Assembly (NCBI RefSeq): GCF_900090285.1
Contig: NZ_LT607754.1
Span: forward strand, 1,550,001-1,614,000
Source: Micromonospora inositola
GTDB taxonomy: Bacteria > Actinomycetota > Actinomycetes > Mycobacteriales > Micromonosporaceae
Reading direction: 5' to 3'
Length of the DNA stretch: 64,000 nt
Part shown: one piece after another, positions 11,722 to 21,555 of the stretch
Layout: each line of letters opens with the position of its first letter
Numbering within the stretch: the first letter of the stretch is position 1
Program-made: the position numbers and the translations under genes
Notes under the pieces: generated by a model
Databases searched by the model: none
Told to the model about the DNA's origin: nothing
Seen by the model: only the letters and a program-made list of their open reading frames with translations

Positions 11722-12830
11722 TTCTGTGCCTCCGCTTCCTTGAGGTTGCGCTCCTGCGCCCCGGCCTCGTCGCCGGCGGGCTTGCCGTCGCCGGCCGGCG
11801 GGTTGGCCGCCGTGCCGGCGGCCTCCGCCTTTTGCGCGTCGCGCGGGGCCGGCGGCGTGCTGTCCGCCGGGATCTTGGTGCCGGGGGCGTCCGGCACGGC
11901 GGTCCGCGCGTCCGGCTGCCGGGTCTCGGCGGTACGCACCTGCGGCGACTTGTCGTCCGGCGCCTTCACGTCCGGCGCGGTGCTGCCGGTCGCTGCGGCG
12001 GCGGGAGCCGGCTCGCCGGTGCCCGCGTTGCCGGCCGTGCCCGTCGTGGGCTTCGCGCCGTTGACGTTCGCGGCCGGCTGGGCCTTCGCCGGCTCGGCCT
12101 TGGCGGCCTCGGCGGCCTTCGCCTGCGCCGCGGCCCTGTCGGCCTCGGCCTTGCTCCGGATCGGGGTGTTCGGGTCGAAGCCCGCCACGGCGATGCCATG
12201 CTGCTCGGCCAGGCGCAGGCCGCGCAGGCTCGGCTCGCCCGGGCCGCCGTCGGCGACCGCGCCCGCGCGCTCGTCGGCGAAACCGGCGAGCTGCACCGCC
12301 ATCTCCTTCAGCGTGCAGAGCCGGGCGCCCCGGGTCGGCATCGGCCGGCCACCGGCGCGCAGCTCCTCGACCACGCCGAGCGCGCCCTGCGGGTCGACGC
12401 CGTCGAAGAAGTCGTAGTTGACGGTCATCACGGGGCCGTAGTCGCACGCCGCCAGGCACTCGGCGTGCTCCAGGGTGATCTTCCCGTCGGCGGTGGTCTC
12501 GTCGTGCCCGACGCCGAGGTGCTCGGCGAGGGTGTCGTAGACCTCCTGGCCGCCCAGCACGTTGCACATCGTGTTGGTGCAGACGCTGACCAGGTAGTCA
12601 CCGGTCGGCTTGCGCTTGTACATGGTGTAGAAGGTGGCCACCGCGCCGACCTGGGCCTTGTTCAGCCCGAGCACCTCGGCGCAGAACTCGACGCCGGCCG
12701 GGGAGACGTAGCCCTCCTCGGACTGCACCAGGTGCAGCAGCGGCAGCAGCGCCGAGCGGGACCGGTCCGCCGGGTAGCGGGCGATGATCTCCCGCGCCCG
12801 CTCGCGGGTCTCTTCGGTAAAGACAGTCAT
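11718..12830 (-). CDS. nuoE: NADH-quinone oxidoreductase subunit E with long Ala/Pro tail
   Basis: A thioredoxin-like [2Fe-2S] subunit partnering NuoF. The four ligands are Cys84 and Cys89 (CTNTMC) and Cys125 and Cys129 (CLAAC). The family core ends near residue 225. Residues 225-370 form a low-complexity Ala/Pro/Lys/Thr-rich extension that is probably disordered. The tail frame shows the same strong third-position G/C bias, so it is genuinely translated and not read-through noise. The ATG is at 12830, 4-nt overlap with nuoD. Confidence 0.95.
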   Translation of the reverse strand: MTVFTEETRERAREIIARYPADRSRSALLPLLHLVQSEEGYVSPAGVEFCAEVLGLNKAQVGAVATFYTMYKRKPTGDYLVSVCTNTMCNVLGGQEVYDTLAEHLGVGHDETTADGKITLEHAECLAACDYGPVMTVNYDFFDGVDPQGALGVVEELRAGGRPMPTRGARLCTLKEMAVQLAGFADERAGAVADGGPGEPSLRGLRLAEQHGIAVAGFDPNTPIRSKAEADRAAAQAKAAEAAKAEPAKAQPAANVNGAKPTTGTAGNAGTGEPAPAAAATGSTAPDVKAPDDKSPQVRTAETRQPDARTAVPDAPGTKIPADSTPPAPRDAQKAEAAGTAANPPAGDGKPAGDEAGAQERNLKEAEAQK

Positions 12831-14152
12831 CGGTCACAACCACCCATCACGGGGTCCAGCGAGGCGCCACCGGCGATCACGTCGGCGATCAGGCCGCCCT
12901 CGGCCATCGCCGGGAGGGCCTGGAGGTTGACGAAGCTCGGCTCCCGGTAGTGCACCCGGTAGGGCCGGGTGCCGCCGTCGGAGACCGCGTGCACGCCCAG
13001 CTCGCCGCGGGGCGACTCGATGCCGACGTACACCTGGCCCGGCGGGACCCGGAAGCCCTCGGTGACGAGCTTGAAGTGGTGGATCAGCGACTCCATCGAC
13101 TGACCCATGATCTTGGCGACGTGCTCCAGCGAGTTGCCCATGCCGTCGACGCCGATGGCGAGCTGCGCCGGCCAGGCGATCTTGCGGTCGGCCACCATCA
13201 CCGGGCCCGGCTTCAACCGGTCGAGGGCCTGCTCGACCAGCTTCAGCGACTCCCGGATCTCGGCGAGCCGGACCAGGTAGCGGCCCCAGACGTCGCCGTC
13301 CGGGTGGGTCGGCACGTCGAACTCGTACGTCTCATAGCCGCAGTACGGCATGGTCTTGCGCAGGTCCCAGGCGAGACCGGCGGAGCGGAGCACCGGACCG
13401 GTGACACCGAGCGCCAGGCAGCCGGTCACGTCCAGCACCGCGACGCCCTTGGTCCGCTCGGTCCAGATCGGCTGGCCGGAGAGGAGGTCCTCGTACTCCT
13501 TGAGCTTCTTCGGCATCATCTTGAGGAACTCGCGGATCTTGACGATCGCGTCGTCCGGCACGTCCTGCGCCACGCCGCCCGGTCGGACGTACGCGTGGTT
13601 CATCCGCAGGCCGGTGATGGTCTCGAAGATGTCGAGGATGTGCTCCCGCTCGCGGAAGCCGTACAGCATGATCGAGATCGCGCCCAGCTCCATGCCGGTG
13701 GTGGCCAGCCAGACCAGGTGCGAGGAGATCCGGTTCAGCTCCATCATCAGCACCCGGATGGTGTTCGCCCGCTCGGTCACCTCGTCGGTGATGCCGAGCA
13801 GCTTCTCCACCGCCAGCGCGTACGCCGTCTCGTTGAACAGCGGAGCGAGGTAGTCCATCCGGGTCACGAAGGTCGAGCCCTGGACCCAGTTGCGGTATTC
13901 GAGGTTCTTCTCGATGCCGGTGTGCAGGTAGCCGACCACCGAGCGGGCCTCGCGGACCGTCTCGCCCTCCAGCTCCAGGATCAGCCGGAGCACGCCGTGC
14001 GTGGACGGGTGCTGCGGACCCATGTTGACGACGATCCGCTCGTCGTTGATCGGGTCGGTGCCGGAGACGACCTGGTCCCAGTCCCCACCGGTGACGGTGA
14101 AGACCTTGCCCTCGGTGGTCTCGCGCTCGGTCGCGTAGTTCGACGTGGTCAC
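12827..14152 (-). CDS. nuoD: NADH-quinone oxidoreductase subunit D
   Basis: The 441-residue 49-kDa-type subunit that lines the quinone site with NuoB. It is related to [NiFe] hydrogenase large subunits but lacks their metal ligands. The characteristic segments are [20 protein letters not shown], with the quinone-site His, and the C-terminal region ending DPVMGGCDR. The start overlaps the nuoC stop (ATGA-type). Confidence 0.97.
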   Translation of the reverse strand: MTTSNYATERETTEGKVFTVTGGDWDQVVSGTDPINDERIVVNMGPQHPSTHGVLRLILELEGETVREARSVVGYLHTGIEKNLEYRNWVQGSTFVTRMDYLAPLFNETAYALAVEKLLGITDEVTERANTIRVLMMELNRISSHLVWLATTGMELGAISIMLYGFREREHILDIFETITGLRMNHAYVRPGGVAQDVPDDAIVKIREFLKMMPKKLKEYEDLLSGQPIWTERTKGVAVLDVTGCLALGVTGPVLRSAGLAWDLRKTMPYCGYETYEFDVPTHPDGDVWGRYLVRLAEIRESLKLVEQALDRLKPGPVMVADRKIAWPAQLAIGVDGMGNSLEHVAKIMGQSMESLIHHFKLVTEGFRVPPGQVYVGIESPRGELGVHAVSDGGTRPYRVHYREPSFVNLQALPAMAEGGLIADVIAGGASLDPVMGGCDR

Positions 14153-14883
14153 TGGTAGGACCTCCTACGGTCCGGCGGGGGGATTTCCGCACCCTTGTAC
14201 TCGACGGGGATGCCGCCGAGCGGGTAGTCCTTGCGCTGCGGGTGCCCCTCCCAGTCGTCCGGCATGAGGATCCGGGTCAGGTTGGGGTGGCCGTCGAAGA
14301 CGATGCCGAACATGTCGTACGCCTCCCGCTCCTGCCAGTCCGCGGTCGGGTAGACGGCGGTGACGCTCGGCAGGTGCGGGTCCTCGGCGGAGACCGCGGC
14401 CTCCAGCCGGACCCGGCGCCGGTAGGTCATCGAGGTGAGCTGGTAGACCACGTGCAGCCGGCGCTCGTCCGCGCCCAGGTAGTCCACCCCGGACACCGAG
14501 GAGCAGAGCTCGAAGCGGAGCGCCAGGTCGTCCCGCATCACCTGGCAGACCTCGGCGATCCGCTCCGGGCGGACGTGCAGGGTCAGCTCGCCGCGGTCGA
14601 CGACGACCTTCTCGATCGCGTCGCCGAAGGCCGGGTACGCCTCCTCCAGCGCGTCCCGGACCTCGTCGAAGTAGCCGCCGTACGGCCGGGGGGTCTCCTC
14701 GACCGGCTTGCGCTGGCGGACCAGGCCGCCGTAGCCGGAGACATCACCGGTGCCGTGCATGCCGAACATGCCGCGCCCGGCCGGGCTGGACGGGGGGTAC
14801 TCGGCCGGGGCGCCGCTGGTGGCGCCGGCCGGGGTGGTCGGCACCGGCACGCCGCCGTTCGCCTTGTTGTCACGTGCGGTCAC
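14149..14883 (-). CDS. nuoC: NADH-quinone oxidoreductase subunit C
   Basis: The 30-kDa-type subunit, with signature [20 protein letters not shown] and then [20 protein letters not shown] followed by [20 protein letters not shown]. The frame is open upstream inside nuoB. I chose the GTG at 14883 ([11 protein letters not shown]), which overlaps the nuoB stop as GTGA and gives 244 residues. The first 75 residues are Pro/Gly-rich and not conserved in the family. Confidence 0.94.
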   Translation of the reverse strand: MTARDNKANGGVPVPTTPAGATSGAPAEYPPSSPAGRGMFGMHGTGDVSGYGGLVRQRKPVEETPRPYGGYFDEVRDALEEAYPAFGDAIEKVVVDRGELTLHVRPERIAEVCQVMRDDLALRFELCSSVSGVDYLGADERRLHVVYQLTSMTYRRRVRLEAAVSAEDPHLPSVTAVYPTADWQEREAYDMFGIVFDGHPNLTRILMPDDWEGHPQRKDYPLGGIPVEYKGAEIPPPDRRRSYQ

Positions 14884-15560
14884 TTCTTCACGCCCTCGTG
14901 CGGGTGGAGGTGGTTCTGAGCGTTCATCCAGTTCTCGATCCGCAGCTGCTCCTCGCGCCCCTCGCGGACCGCCTTCGTCCACTCGGCACGCCGGGCCTTG
15001 TCGTTGCGGTACGACGACGGCATCGAGCCGTACGGCACGACGGGCACGTCACCGCGCTCCTTGCGGGCCTCCAGCATCTTGCGGCCGTTCGCGCCCAGCG
15101 GCTCATACATGATCTTCTCGCGGAGCTTGAGGATCGCGTCGATGAGCATCTCCGGCCGGGGCGGGCAGCCCGGGAGGTACATGTCGACCGGCACCACGTG
15201 GTCGACGCCCTGGACGATCGCGTAGTTGTTGAACATGCCGCCGCTGCTCGCGCAGACGCCCATGGAGAGCACCCAGCGGGGCTCGGCCATCTGGTCGTAG
15301 ATCTGGCGCAGCACCGGGGCCATCTTCTGGCTCACCCGGCCGGCGACGATCATCAGGTCCGCCTGGCGGGGCGAGGCACGGAAGACCTCCATGCCCCAGC
15401 GGCCCATGTCGTAGTGCGGACCACCGGCCGCCATCATCTCGATGGCGCAGCAGGCCAGGCCGAAGGTGGCGCCCCAGACGGACGACTTCCGCGACCAGTT
15501 GACCAGCTTCTCCACGGAGGTGAGCAGGACGCCGGCGGGGAGTTTCTCCTCGATGCCCAT
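14880..15560 (-). CDS. nuoB: NADH-quinone oxidoreductase subunit B
   Basis: A 226-residue subunit carrying terminal cluster N2, the direct electron donor to quinone. The tandem-cysteine ligand motif ACCAIEMMA is present, together with [10 protein letters not shown] and PGCPPRPE. The start at 15560 ([11 protein letters not shown]) has a GGGAGG site just upstream; the open frame further upstream belongs to the nuoA region. The hydrophilic C-terminal tail of about 45 residues is actinobacterial. Confidence 0.97.
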   Translation of the reverse strand: MGIEEKLPAGVLLTSVEKLVNWSRKSSVWGATFGLACCAIEMMAAGGPHYDMGRWGMEVFRASPRQADLMIVAGRVSQKMAPVLRQIYDQMAEPRWVLSMGVCASSGGMFNNYAIVQGVDHVVPVDMYLPGCPPRPEMLIDAILKLREKIMYEPLGANGRKMLEARKERGDVPVVPYGSMPSSYRNDKARRAEWTKAVREGREEQLRIENWMNAQNHLHPHEGVKK

Positions 15561-15574
15561 CAGACGTACCTCCC

Positions 15575-15940
15575 TCAGTCCCAGTCCAGGCCGCCGCGCC
15601 GCCAGACGTAGGCGTAGGCGACGAAGACCGCGACGATGAACATGACCATCTCCACGAAGCCGAAGATCGGCAGGGCGTCGAAGGAGACCGCCCAGGGGTA
15701 GAGGAAGATGATCTCGATGTCGAAGACGATGAAGAGCATCGCCGTCAGGTAGAACTTGACCGGGAACCGGCCGCCGCCGACCGGCTGCGGGCTCGGCTCG
15801 ATGCCGCACTCGTACGCCTCGAGCTTGGCCTTGTTGAGGCGCCGGGGTCCGGCGAAGCGGGCGGCGGCCACGGAGAACAGTGCGAACCCCGCGGCGAGGG
15901 CGAACAGCCCGATGATCGGTGCGTAAGGCGAGAGCGTCAT
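15575..15940 (-). CDS. nuoA: NADH-quinone oxidoreductase subunit A
   Basis: A 121-residue, three-helix membrane subunit and the first gene of the 14-gene complex I operon. The conserved loop [15 protein letters not shown] contains the quinone-site cysteine, followed by [20 protein letters not shown]. The ATG at 15940 has an AGGAG site 6-7 nt upstream. The operon promoter must lie in the 130 nt up to the terminator behind the next gene. Confidence 0.97.
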   Translation of the reverse strand: MTLSPYAPIIGLFALAAGFALFSVAAARFAGPRRLNKAKLEAYECGIEPSPQPVGGGRFPVKFYLTAMLFIVFDIEIIFLYPWAVSFDALPIFGFVEMVMFIVAVFVAYAYVWRRGGLDWD

Positions 15941-16041
15941 CGTTGTCTCCTGCTCGTCCTTCCCTGCCCCTGGTGCTTGGCGAAAATCACACTATTCACG
16001 TCCCTCGTGACCGCGGCCAGCGGGGGGTCGATCTTTGTCCG

Positions 16042-16069
16042 CGCCCGGGGCCGTCGCCGGCCCCGGGCG
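16042..16069 (-). terminator. GC-rich hairpin behind the MenJ-like gene
   Basis: A perfect 11-bp stem (cgcccggggcc / ggccccgggcg) with a 6-nt loop lies 6 nt past the stop of the upstream minus-strand reductase gene. There is no strong T-run, as is usual in high-GC actinobacteria. It would separate the menaquinone genes from the nuo operon. Confidence 0.6.
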
Positions 16070-16074
16070 GTGGT

Positions 16075-17352
16075 CTAGACGGCTGGTGCCACCTTCGTCA
16101 TCGCGTTGATGACCCGATCCATCGAGTCGCCGCCGCGCGGGTCGGTCAGGTTGGCCAGCAGCTTGAGCACGAAGCGCATCAGCGTCGGGTGCGGCATGCC
16201 GTGCTTGGTGGCCATCCGCATGATCTCCGGACGGCCGATCAGCTTCACGAAGATGCCGCCGAGCCGGTAGTAGCCCCCGAAGCGGGCCTTCAGCTCCTGC
16301 GGGTACGCCATCAGCGCCCGCTCCCGCTCGGCGCCGGCCGGCCGGGCGAGCGCCTGGACCGCGACCTCGGCGGCCAGCTCGCCGGACTCCATCGCGTACG
16401 CGATGCCCTCGCCGTTGAACGGGTTGACCATGCCGCCGGAGTCGCCGACCAGCATGACCCCGCGGGCGTAGTGCGGCACCCGGTTGAAGCCCATCGGCAG
16501 CGCGGCGCCGAGGATCGGCCCCTCCGCGTTCGCCTCGTCGGTCATCCCCCAGTCCTCGGGGGTGTTGGCGAGCCAGTCGGTGAGCAGCCGCCGGTAGTTG
16601 GTCTTGCCGAAGGCGGAGGAGGAGTTCAGCACGCCGAGGCCGACGTTCACCCGCCCGTCGCCGAGGCCGAAGATCCAGCCGTACCCGGGGAGCAGGTTGT
16701 CGCCGCTGTCCTTGCTGCGCAGCTCCAGCCACGACTCCAGGTAGTCGTCCTCGTGCTTGGCGGGCGAGCGGTAGTAGCGCCGGACGGCCACGCCGATCGG
16801 CCGGTCCTCCCGCTTGGCCAGCCCGAGGGCGAGTGGGAAGCGGCCGGAGACGCCGTCCGCGGCGACCACCAGCGGGGCGTGGAAGGTGGCCGGCTCCTTC
16901 TCCGGGCCGACCTCGGCCTGCACGCCGATCACCCGGTCGTCGGCGTCGAGCACCGGGCCGGTGACGTTCACGCTGGTGCGCAGCTTCGCCCCGGCCGAGA
17001 TGGCACGCTGAGCGAGCAGGTCGTCGAAGTCGAGCCGGGTGCGGACCAGGCCGTAGTTGGGGAAGCTGGCCAGGTCGGGCCAGTCCAGTTCGAGGCGTAC
17101 CCCGCCGCCGATCACCCGCAGGCCACGGTTGTGCAGCCAGCCGGCCTCGGGCGAGGTGTCCACGCCCATCCGGATGAGCTGCCGTACGGCGCGCGGGGTG
17201 AGCCCGTCGCCGCAGACCTTCTCCCGGGGGAACTCGGTCTTCTCCAGCAGCAGCACGCGTACGCCGTGCCGAGCCAGGTGGTACGCGGTTGCCGATCCTC
17301 CGGGACCGGCGCCCACGACGATCACGTCGGCGTCGTTCTCCACCGCGGTCAT
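16075..17352 (-). CDS. FAD-dependent geranylgeranyl-reductase-family protein (MenJ-like menaquinone reductase)
   Basis: A 425-residue flavoprotein of the geranylgeranyl reductase family. It has an N-terminal dinucleotide-binding GAGPGGSATAYHLARHG, a second FAD motif VLLVGDSGG-like (VMLVGDSGGMVNPFNGEG) and the FPREKVCGDGLTPRA segment typical of the group. In mycobacteria a member of this family (MenJ) saturates one isoprene unit of menaquinone. Placement beside menG, mqnC and complex I supports the same role here, which is an inference. The ATG at 17352 was chosen over one 12 codons upstream because a GGGAGGAGG site sits directly before it. Confidence 0.85.
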   Translation of the reverse strand: MTAVENDADVIVVGAGPGGSATAYHLARHGVRVLLLEKTEFPREKVCGDGLTPRAVRQLIRMGVDTSPEAGWLHNRGLRVIGGGVRLELDWPDLASFPNYGLVRTRLDFDDLLAQRAISAGAKLRTSVNVTGPVLDADDRVIGVQAEVGPEKEPATFHAPLVVAADGVSGRFPLALGLAKREDRPIGVAVRRYYRSPAKHEDDYLESWLELRSKDSGDNLLPGYGWIFGLGDGRVNVGLGVLNSSSAFGKTNYRRLLTDWLANTPEDWGMTDEANAEGPILGAALPMGFNRVPHYARGVMLVGDSGGMVNPFNGEGIAYAMESGELAAEVAVQALARPAGAERERALMAYPQELKARFGGYYRLGGIFVKLIGRPEIMRMATKHGMPHPTLMRFVLKLLANLTDPRGGDSMDRVINAMTKVAPAV

Positions 17353-17486
17353 CTGCGCCTCCTCCCGCATGCTCGTGAAATGCTTCACAAGCCGATCGGG
17401 TTGGAGTCTATGACCGGCGTTACACCCGTAGCCGGTGAGGGGTACCTAACTTCCTGGAAACGCGCCGGTCGGGGTCCACTTCGACG

Positions 17487-17717
17487 TCAGGGGCGGGTGG
17501 GTGCGGCGGCGTCCAGCCCGGCGTCGACCCGGATCGTCTCGGGCAGGTGGTCCCGCAACGCGCCTCCGGCGGCGCGGTCGAGCGCGGCGAGCACCTCGGC
17601 GACCACCTGACGGACATCGGCGGGATCGGCGCCGGCCAGCTCCTTGAGCTGCGCGATGAGTTCCGCGGCGTCGTCGTCGGTGGCCGCCGGCGCGGCCGCC
17701 TGCTCTGGTCCCGTCAT
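17487..17717 (-). CDS. small acidic hypothetical protein
   Basis: A 76-residue protein of unknown function, Ala/Asp-rich, with two amphipathic helices around DDDAAELIAQLKELAGA and ADVRQVVAEVLAALDRAA. No catalytic motif or membrane segment. It lies on the same strand between menG and the MenJ-like gene, with a relatively AT-rich stretch at 17725-17790 that could hold its promoter. The coding-like codon bias and helical periodicity make it plausible, but I do not recognise a family. Confidence 0.6.
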   Translation of the reverse strand: MTGPEQAAAPAATDDDAAELIAQLKELAGADPADVRQVVAEVLAALDRAAGGALRDHLPETIRVDAGLDAAAPTRP

Positions 17718-17808
17718 GGGGTGAGCTTATGGGGCAAAGTGGACTAAAAACGGATATTCACGAAACAGCCCGTTTATGGCGAAACTGCGTCGCGCGCGCG
17801 GCCGCGGG

Positions 17809-18519
17809 TCAGTCGCGGATCGCGCGATGCAGCGCCACCACACCGCCGGTGAGGTTCCGCCAGGCCACCCGGCCCCACCCGGCCGCGCCGATCCGCGCGG
17901 CGAGAGCCGCCTGGTCGGGCCAGGCCCGGATCGACTCGGCGAGATAGACGTACGCGTCGGGGTTGCTGGAGACCGCGCGCGCCACCGCCGGCAGGGACCG
18001 CATCAGGTACGACAGGTAGACGGTCCGGAAGGTCGGGTTGACCGGGGTGCTGAACTCGCAGACCACCAGCCGGCCGCCCGGCCTGGTCACCCGGGCCAGC
18101 TCGCGCAGCGCGGCGTCGGTGTCGTTGACGTTGCGCAGCGCGAAGGAGATGGTCACCGCGTCGAAGCTGGCGTCGGCGAAGGGCAGCTTGAGGGCGTCCC
18201 CGGCCAGCAGCGGCACCTGCGGACGGGTCCGCTTACCGGCGTGCAGCATGCCCAGCGACAGGTCCGCGCCCACCGCGTACGCCCCGGAGTGGGCCAGTTC
18301 CTCGGTCGAGACACCGGTGCCCGCGCCCACGTCCAGCACCCGCTCGCCGGGGCGCAGGCCGAGCGCCGCCCGGGTGGCCCGCCGCCAGAACCGGTCCTGC
18401 CCGAAGGAGAGCACGGTGTTGGTCAGGTCGTAGCGGGCGGCCACGCCGTCGAACATCGCGGCGACCTCGTGCGGCTGCTTGTCCAGGCTGGCGCGCTGGC
18501 CCTGCGGGGTACGGCTCAC
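17809..18519 (-). CDS. menG: demethylmenaquinone methyltransferase
   Basis: A 236-residue SAM-dependent C-methyltransferase of the UbiE/MenG family, performing the last ring step of menaquinone synthesis. The N-terminus [20 protein letters not shown] is diagnostic of actinobacterial MenG. The SAM site is [18 protein letters not shown], followed by [20 protein letters not shown] and [20 protein letters not shown]. The frame is open upstream. The GTG at 18519 (VSRTPQGQ) gives the expected N-terminus and lies right behind a GGAGG, although the spacing is unusually tight. Confidence 0.94.
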   Translation of the reverse strand: MSRTPQGQRASLDKQPHEVAAMFDGVAARYDLTNTVLSFGQDRFWRRATRAALGLRPGERVLDVGAGTGVSTEELAHSGAYAVGADLSLGMLHAGKRTRPQVPLLAGDALKLPFADASFDAVTISFALRNVNDTDAALRELARVTRPGGRLVVCEFSTPVNPTFRTVYLSYLMRSLPAVARAVSSNPDAYVYLAESIRAWPDQAALAARIGAAGWGRVAWRNLTGGVVALHRAIRD

Positions 18520-18648
18520 CCCTCCACTCTGCCAGCCGGGCTGGGAGCGGCGGCCGGTGGGTCGATCGGGCGCTCGACCGCCGCGGCATCCCGTCGGCCC
18601 GCGGGCGCCGGGAAGGGGGTCGCCGCCGGGGCGACCCGGCCCGATGGA

Positions 18649-18686
18649 CAGTGGGGGCGGGATGGCCACCCATCCCGCCCCCACTG
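18649..18686 (-). terminator. perfect 17-bp hairpin behind the LPXTG-protein gene
   Basis: Arms 18649-18665 and 18670-18686 are perfectly complementary (17 bp) around a 4-nt loop ccac. It lies 46 nt past the stop of the minus-strand surface-protein gene and well before the menG start, so it most likely ends that transcript and insulates menG. Confidence 0.8.
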
Positions 18687-18731
18687 CCGTGCGTTATGTG
18701 AACGACCCTCCCGGGTCGATAGAGGACGCCC

Positions 18732-19925
18732 TCAGGCCGTCGGCTTCTCGTCGCCCGGGGTCAGCAGGACGACCCGACGCCGCCGCGCGGCCAGGACCAG
18801 CACACCACCCGCGACCAGCACGGCGGCCCCGATCCCGCCGATCAGCCCGGCCTGCGGCCCGGTCACCGGCAGACCACCGCCGCCACCGCCGGCACCGCCG
18901 CCACCGCCGGCACCGCCCTTGGCGGCCACGATGACCGCGAAGTCGTCCACGTTGTCCGACGGGTCCACCTCGGTCGCCCGCGCGTTGGCGCCGAACAGCT
19001 CGGCCTTCTCGAAGATGGTCGTGCGGGCCGCCTTGGCCAGCGGCGAGTCCGCCGGCGCCTCGTCGAGGGCCTCAGCCGCCAGCGAGCCGTCCGGCAGCGT
19101 CACCGGAGCCTTGACGCCTGCCGCCACCTTGATCGGGAACGGAAGGTCGAACCCTTCGCCCGGCGCCAGCAGGAATTCATCGTCGCGGCACGTCGCGGTA
19201 CGCATGTCGGCGGAGTACTTGCAGCCCTCGTACTGCTCGGTGAAGGTGACCTGCTTCGGCAGCTGCAGCTTCAGCTCGATGCCCTTGGCGATGGTGTCGC
19301 CCTGGTTGCGGACCAGGCCCACGACGCCTGTCTCGTCGCCCGGGTACAGCGGGGGCTGGTTCTGCTGCTCGCCGCCGTCGATGTCGAACTTCGTCTTGAC
19401 GTCTTCCACCCGCACACCGAGGTCGACACCCGGCCCGCCCTCGAACTCCAGCTTGACCTGCTTGATGTTGTTGTCCGGAGTGGTGTCGTCGGGCGACCGG
19501 ACGACGAAGCCAATGTAGGTGTCACCGCCGTCGTAGCCCTCGGGGCTCTTGATGGTGACGACCGGGAACTCCAGCGTCTCGCCGGGACCCGGAATCTTCG
19601 CCGCCGGCACGGGGCACTCGAGCGAGTCGATCGGGCCGCCCTTGCAGCCGTCGACGGCCGGGAGGGTGATGATCCGCTCGTCATGGAGGCCGGACAGGTC
19701 GACAGCGACCGTCATCGCGCTCGGCGTGCCCGGGCCGTTGTTCTTGACCTTGACCCAGCCGATCTTCTCCGTGGTGCCCTCGGCCAACGTGGTGCCGGCG
19801 ACCGTCAACTCCAGGTCGGCCTTCGTGTCGGCGGCCTGGGCGGGTGCCCCCGCCATCGCGACCGCGCCGGCCGCGAGCAGCGCCGCCCCTCCGATCCGGA
19901 GCGCAGCCCGGCTACGTATGTTCAT
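18732..19925 (-). CDS. secreted LPXTG-type cell-wall-anchored protein
   Basis: A 397-residue exported protein. It has a signal peptide (residues 1-32, cleavage after APAQA), a long extracellular region with two CARDB/DUF11-like beta domains (ADLELTVAGTTLAEGTTEKI and GVDLGVRVEDVKTKFDI), then a glycine-rich linker and a full sorting signal: LPVTG at 352-356, a hydrophobic helix and a RRRR tail. A sortase would cleave and attach it to peptidoglycan. Four cysteines occur as two likely disulfide pairs. No enzymatic motif, so a structural or adhesive role is a guess. It is unrelated in function to flanking menG and mqnC. Confidence 0.88.
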   Translation of the reverse strand: MNIRSRAALRIGGAALLAAGAVAMAGAPAQAADTKADLELTVAGTTLAEGTTEKIGWVKVKNNGPGTPSAMTVAVDLSGLHDERIITLPAVDGCKGGPIDSLECPVPAAKIPGPGETLEFPVVTIKSPEGYDGGDTYIGFVVRSPDDTTPDNNIKQVKLEFEGGPGVDLGVRVEDVKTKFDIDGGEQQNQPPLYPGDETGVVGLVRNQGDTIAKGIELKLQLPKQVTFTEQYEGCKYSADMRTATCRDDEFLLAPGEGFDLPFPIKVAAGVKAPVTLPDGSLAAEALDEAPADSPLAKAARTTIFEKAELFGANARATEVDPSDNVDDFAVIVAAKGGAGGGGGAGGGGGGLPVTGPQAGLIGGIGAAVLVAGGVLVLAARRRRVVLLTPGDEKPTA

Positions 19926-20281
19926 GCGAGGTGCCCCCGTGTAGGTCGTGTCAGAGGTCGGACATCGCGGAGGTTATCGGTTGCCCACCACCCGCGCTAT
20001 CCCACGCCAAGACGACCGTGATCAGCGGGCTTAAGAATTGGGTAAGGATTGTTCGGATTGATGGCGGTTGCCGGTGATGACCGGAGCGCCCGGCCCAGCG
20101 GCCGTCCCACAGAATCAGCCCGTCCAGTGGACAACCGTCCACCGATCGGCTGATGTGCGCGCCCCGGGCCAGGATCACCGACCGTTCGCCGAACATCCAC
20201 GCTGGCGGTCGCCGAGACGGGCGATGCCTCGGCCGGCCCGCCGACCGCTTCCACCGGGCGAGGCCCTCCGCCGGCCGTAGG
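19926..20281. other. intergenic region upstream of the LPXTG-protein gene
   Basis: A 356-nt gap between the divergently placed start of the surface-protein gene and the end of mqnC. It must hold the surface-protein promoter. A comparatively AT-rich patch around 20030-20065 is the likeliest place. I see no convincing gene, strong hairpin or operator; short open frames here lack ribosome-binding sites and coding bias. Confidence 0.5.
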
Positions 20282-21472
20282 TCAGCGGGCGTCGACCAGC
20301 GGCAGGGACTTCCCCGCGCCCCCGCCAGGCAGGGCGATCGAGGAGAAGTGCGAGACCACCCGCTCGTCGGTCGGGTCGTCCGCCGGAGTGTGGTGCACGG
20401 CGAGCCGGTTGTAGAGGGTGTCCCGCTGCGCCGGAATGCGGTCGGCCGAGCGGATCATCCCGATCAGCTCGTGCAGGTTGGAGCGGTGCCGGGCGCCCGC
20501 GGAGGAGATGACGTTCTCCTCCAGCATGATCGAGCCGAGGTCGTCCACGCCCATGTGCAGGGCGAGCTGCCCGGCGTCCTTTCCGGTGGTCAGCCAGGAC
20601 GCCTGAAGGTGCGGGACGGTCTCGAAGAAGAGCCGGGCCACCGCGATCAGCCGCAGGTACTCCAGGGTGGTGGCCTGGGTGCGCCCCTTGAGGTGGTTGT
20701 TCTCCGGCTGGTACGTCCACGGGATGAAGGCCCGGAAGCCCTGGGTGCGGTCCTGCACGTCGCGGATCATCCGCAGGTGCTCGATCCGCTCGGCGTTGGT
20801 CTCGCCGGTGCCCATCATCATCGTCGCGGTGGACTCAACACCCTGCCGGTGCGCCAACTCCATCACCTCGAGCCAGCGCGCCCCGGACTCCTTCAGCGGG
20901 GCGATCGCCTTGCGCGGGCGGTCCGGCAGCATCTCCGCGCCGGCCCCGGCGATCGAGTCCAGCCCGGCCGCCTTGATCCGGGCGATGGCCTCGTCCAGGC
21001 TGACCCCGGAGACCTTGGCCATGTGCAGGATCTCGCTCGGCCCGATCGAGTGGATGGCGAGCTGCGGGTACGCCTTCTTCACCGAGGAGAAGAGCTCCTC
21101 GTAGTACTCGACGCCGTAGTCCGGGTGGTGGCCACCCTGGAGCATCACCTGGGTGGCGCCCAGCTCGACCGCCTCGCCGCAGCGGCGCAGGATCTCCTCG
21201 GTCGGGTGGGTCCAGCCTTCCTTGTGCTTCGGGGCCCGGTAGAACGCGCAGAACTTGCACGCCGTCACGCAGACGTTGGTGTAGTTGATGTTGCGGTCGA
21301 TCAGGTACGTGACGATGTTGTCCGGGTAGCGCCGCCGGCGCACCGCGTCCGCCGCCTCGCCGAGGGCGTGGAAGGGCGCCTCGGTGTAGAGCAGCAGGGC
21401 CTCCTCGGGCGTGATCCGCCCGCCGTCCGCGCCGCGCTGCAGGATGTCGTCGATCTCCCGGCTCACCGTCAC
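20282..21472 (-). CDS. mqnC: cyclic dehypoxanthinylfutalosine synthase (radical SAM)
   Basis: A 396-residue radical SAM enzyme of the futalosine menaquinone pathway that converts dehypoxanthine futalosine to its cyclic form. The [4Fe-4S]/SAM motif is Cys68, Cys72 and Cys75 (NYTNVCVTACKFCAFYRAP). MqnC-typical segments GATQVMLQGGHHPDYG, ATMMMGTGET and FIPWTYQPENNHLKG follow. Start: GTG at 21472. The paralogous MqnE is at 44501 and MqnA at 28208. Confidence 0.95.
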   Translation of the reverse strand: MTVSREIDDILQRGADGGRITPEEALLLYTEAPFHALGEAADAVRRRRYPDNIVTYLIDRNINYTNVCVTACKFCAFYRAPKHKEGWTHPTEEILRRCGEAVELGATQVMLQGGHHPDYGVEYYEELFSSVKKAYPQLAIHSIGPSEILHMAKVSGVSLDEAIARIKAAGLDSIAGAGAEMLPDRPRKAIAPLKESGARWLEVMELAHRQGVESTATMMMGTGETNAERIEHLRMIRDVQDRTQGFRAFIPWTYQPENNHLKGRTQATTLEYLRLIAVARLFFETVPHLQASWLTTGKDAGQLALHMGVDDLGSIMLEENVISSAGARHRSNLHELIGMIRSADRIPAQRDTLYNRLAVHHTPADDPTDERVVSHFSSIALPGGGAGKSLPLVDAR

Positions 21473-21555
21473 GCCCCCGAGCCTACGTCGCCCGCTTCAG
21501 CGTCGACACGCCACTCCACCCCCGGTGACTCGCGCCCTACGACCGCAGACCGCCC

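Noticed and set aside
11722..12567. N-terminal extension of NuoF by about 280 residues
   Set aside because: It overlaps nuoE in another frame and has shadow composition; the GTGA overlap at 11721 gives the family N-terminus.
155..15611. Long plus-strand open frames opposite the nuo operon (for example 2594-4864 and 6495-9236)
   Set aside because: They are antisense to fully recognised complex I subunits, are rich in Arg/Gly/His/Gln, have no domains and result from high G+C with few stops.
19926..20281. Short open frames of 70-85 codons on both strands
   Set aside because: No ribosome-binding sites, no family resemblance and no consistent codon bias; treated as promoter region.
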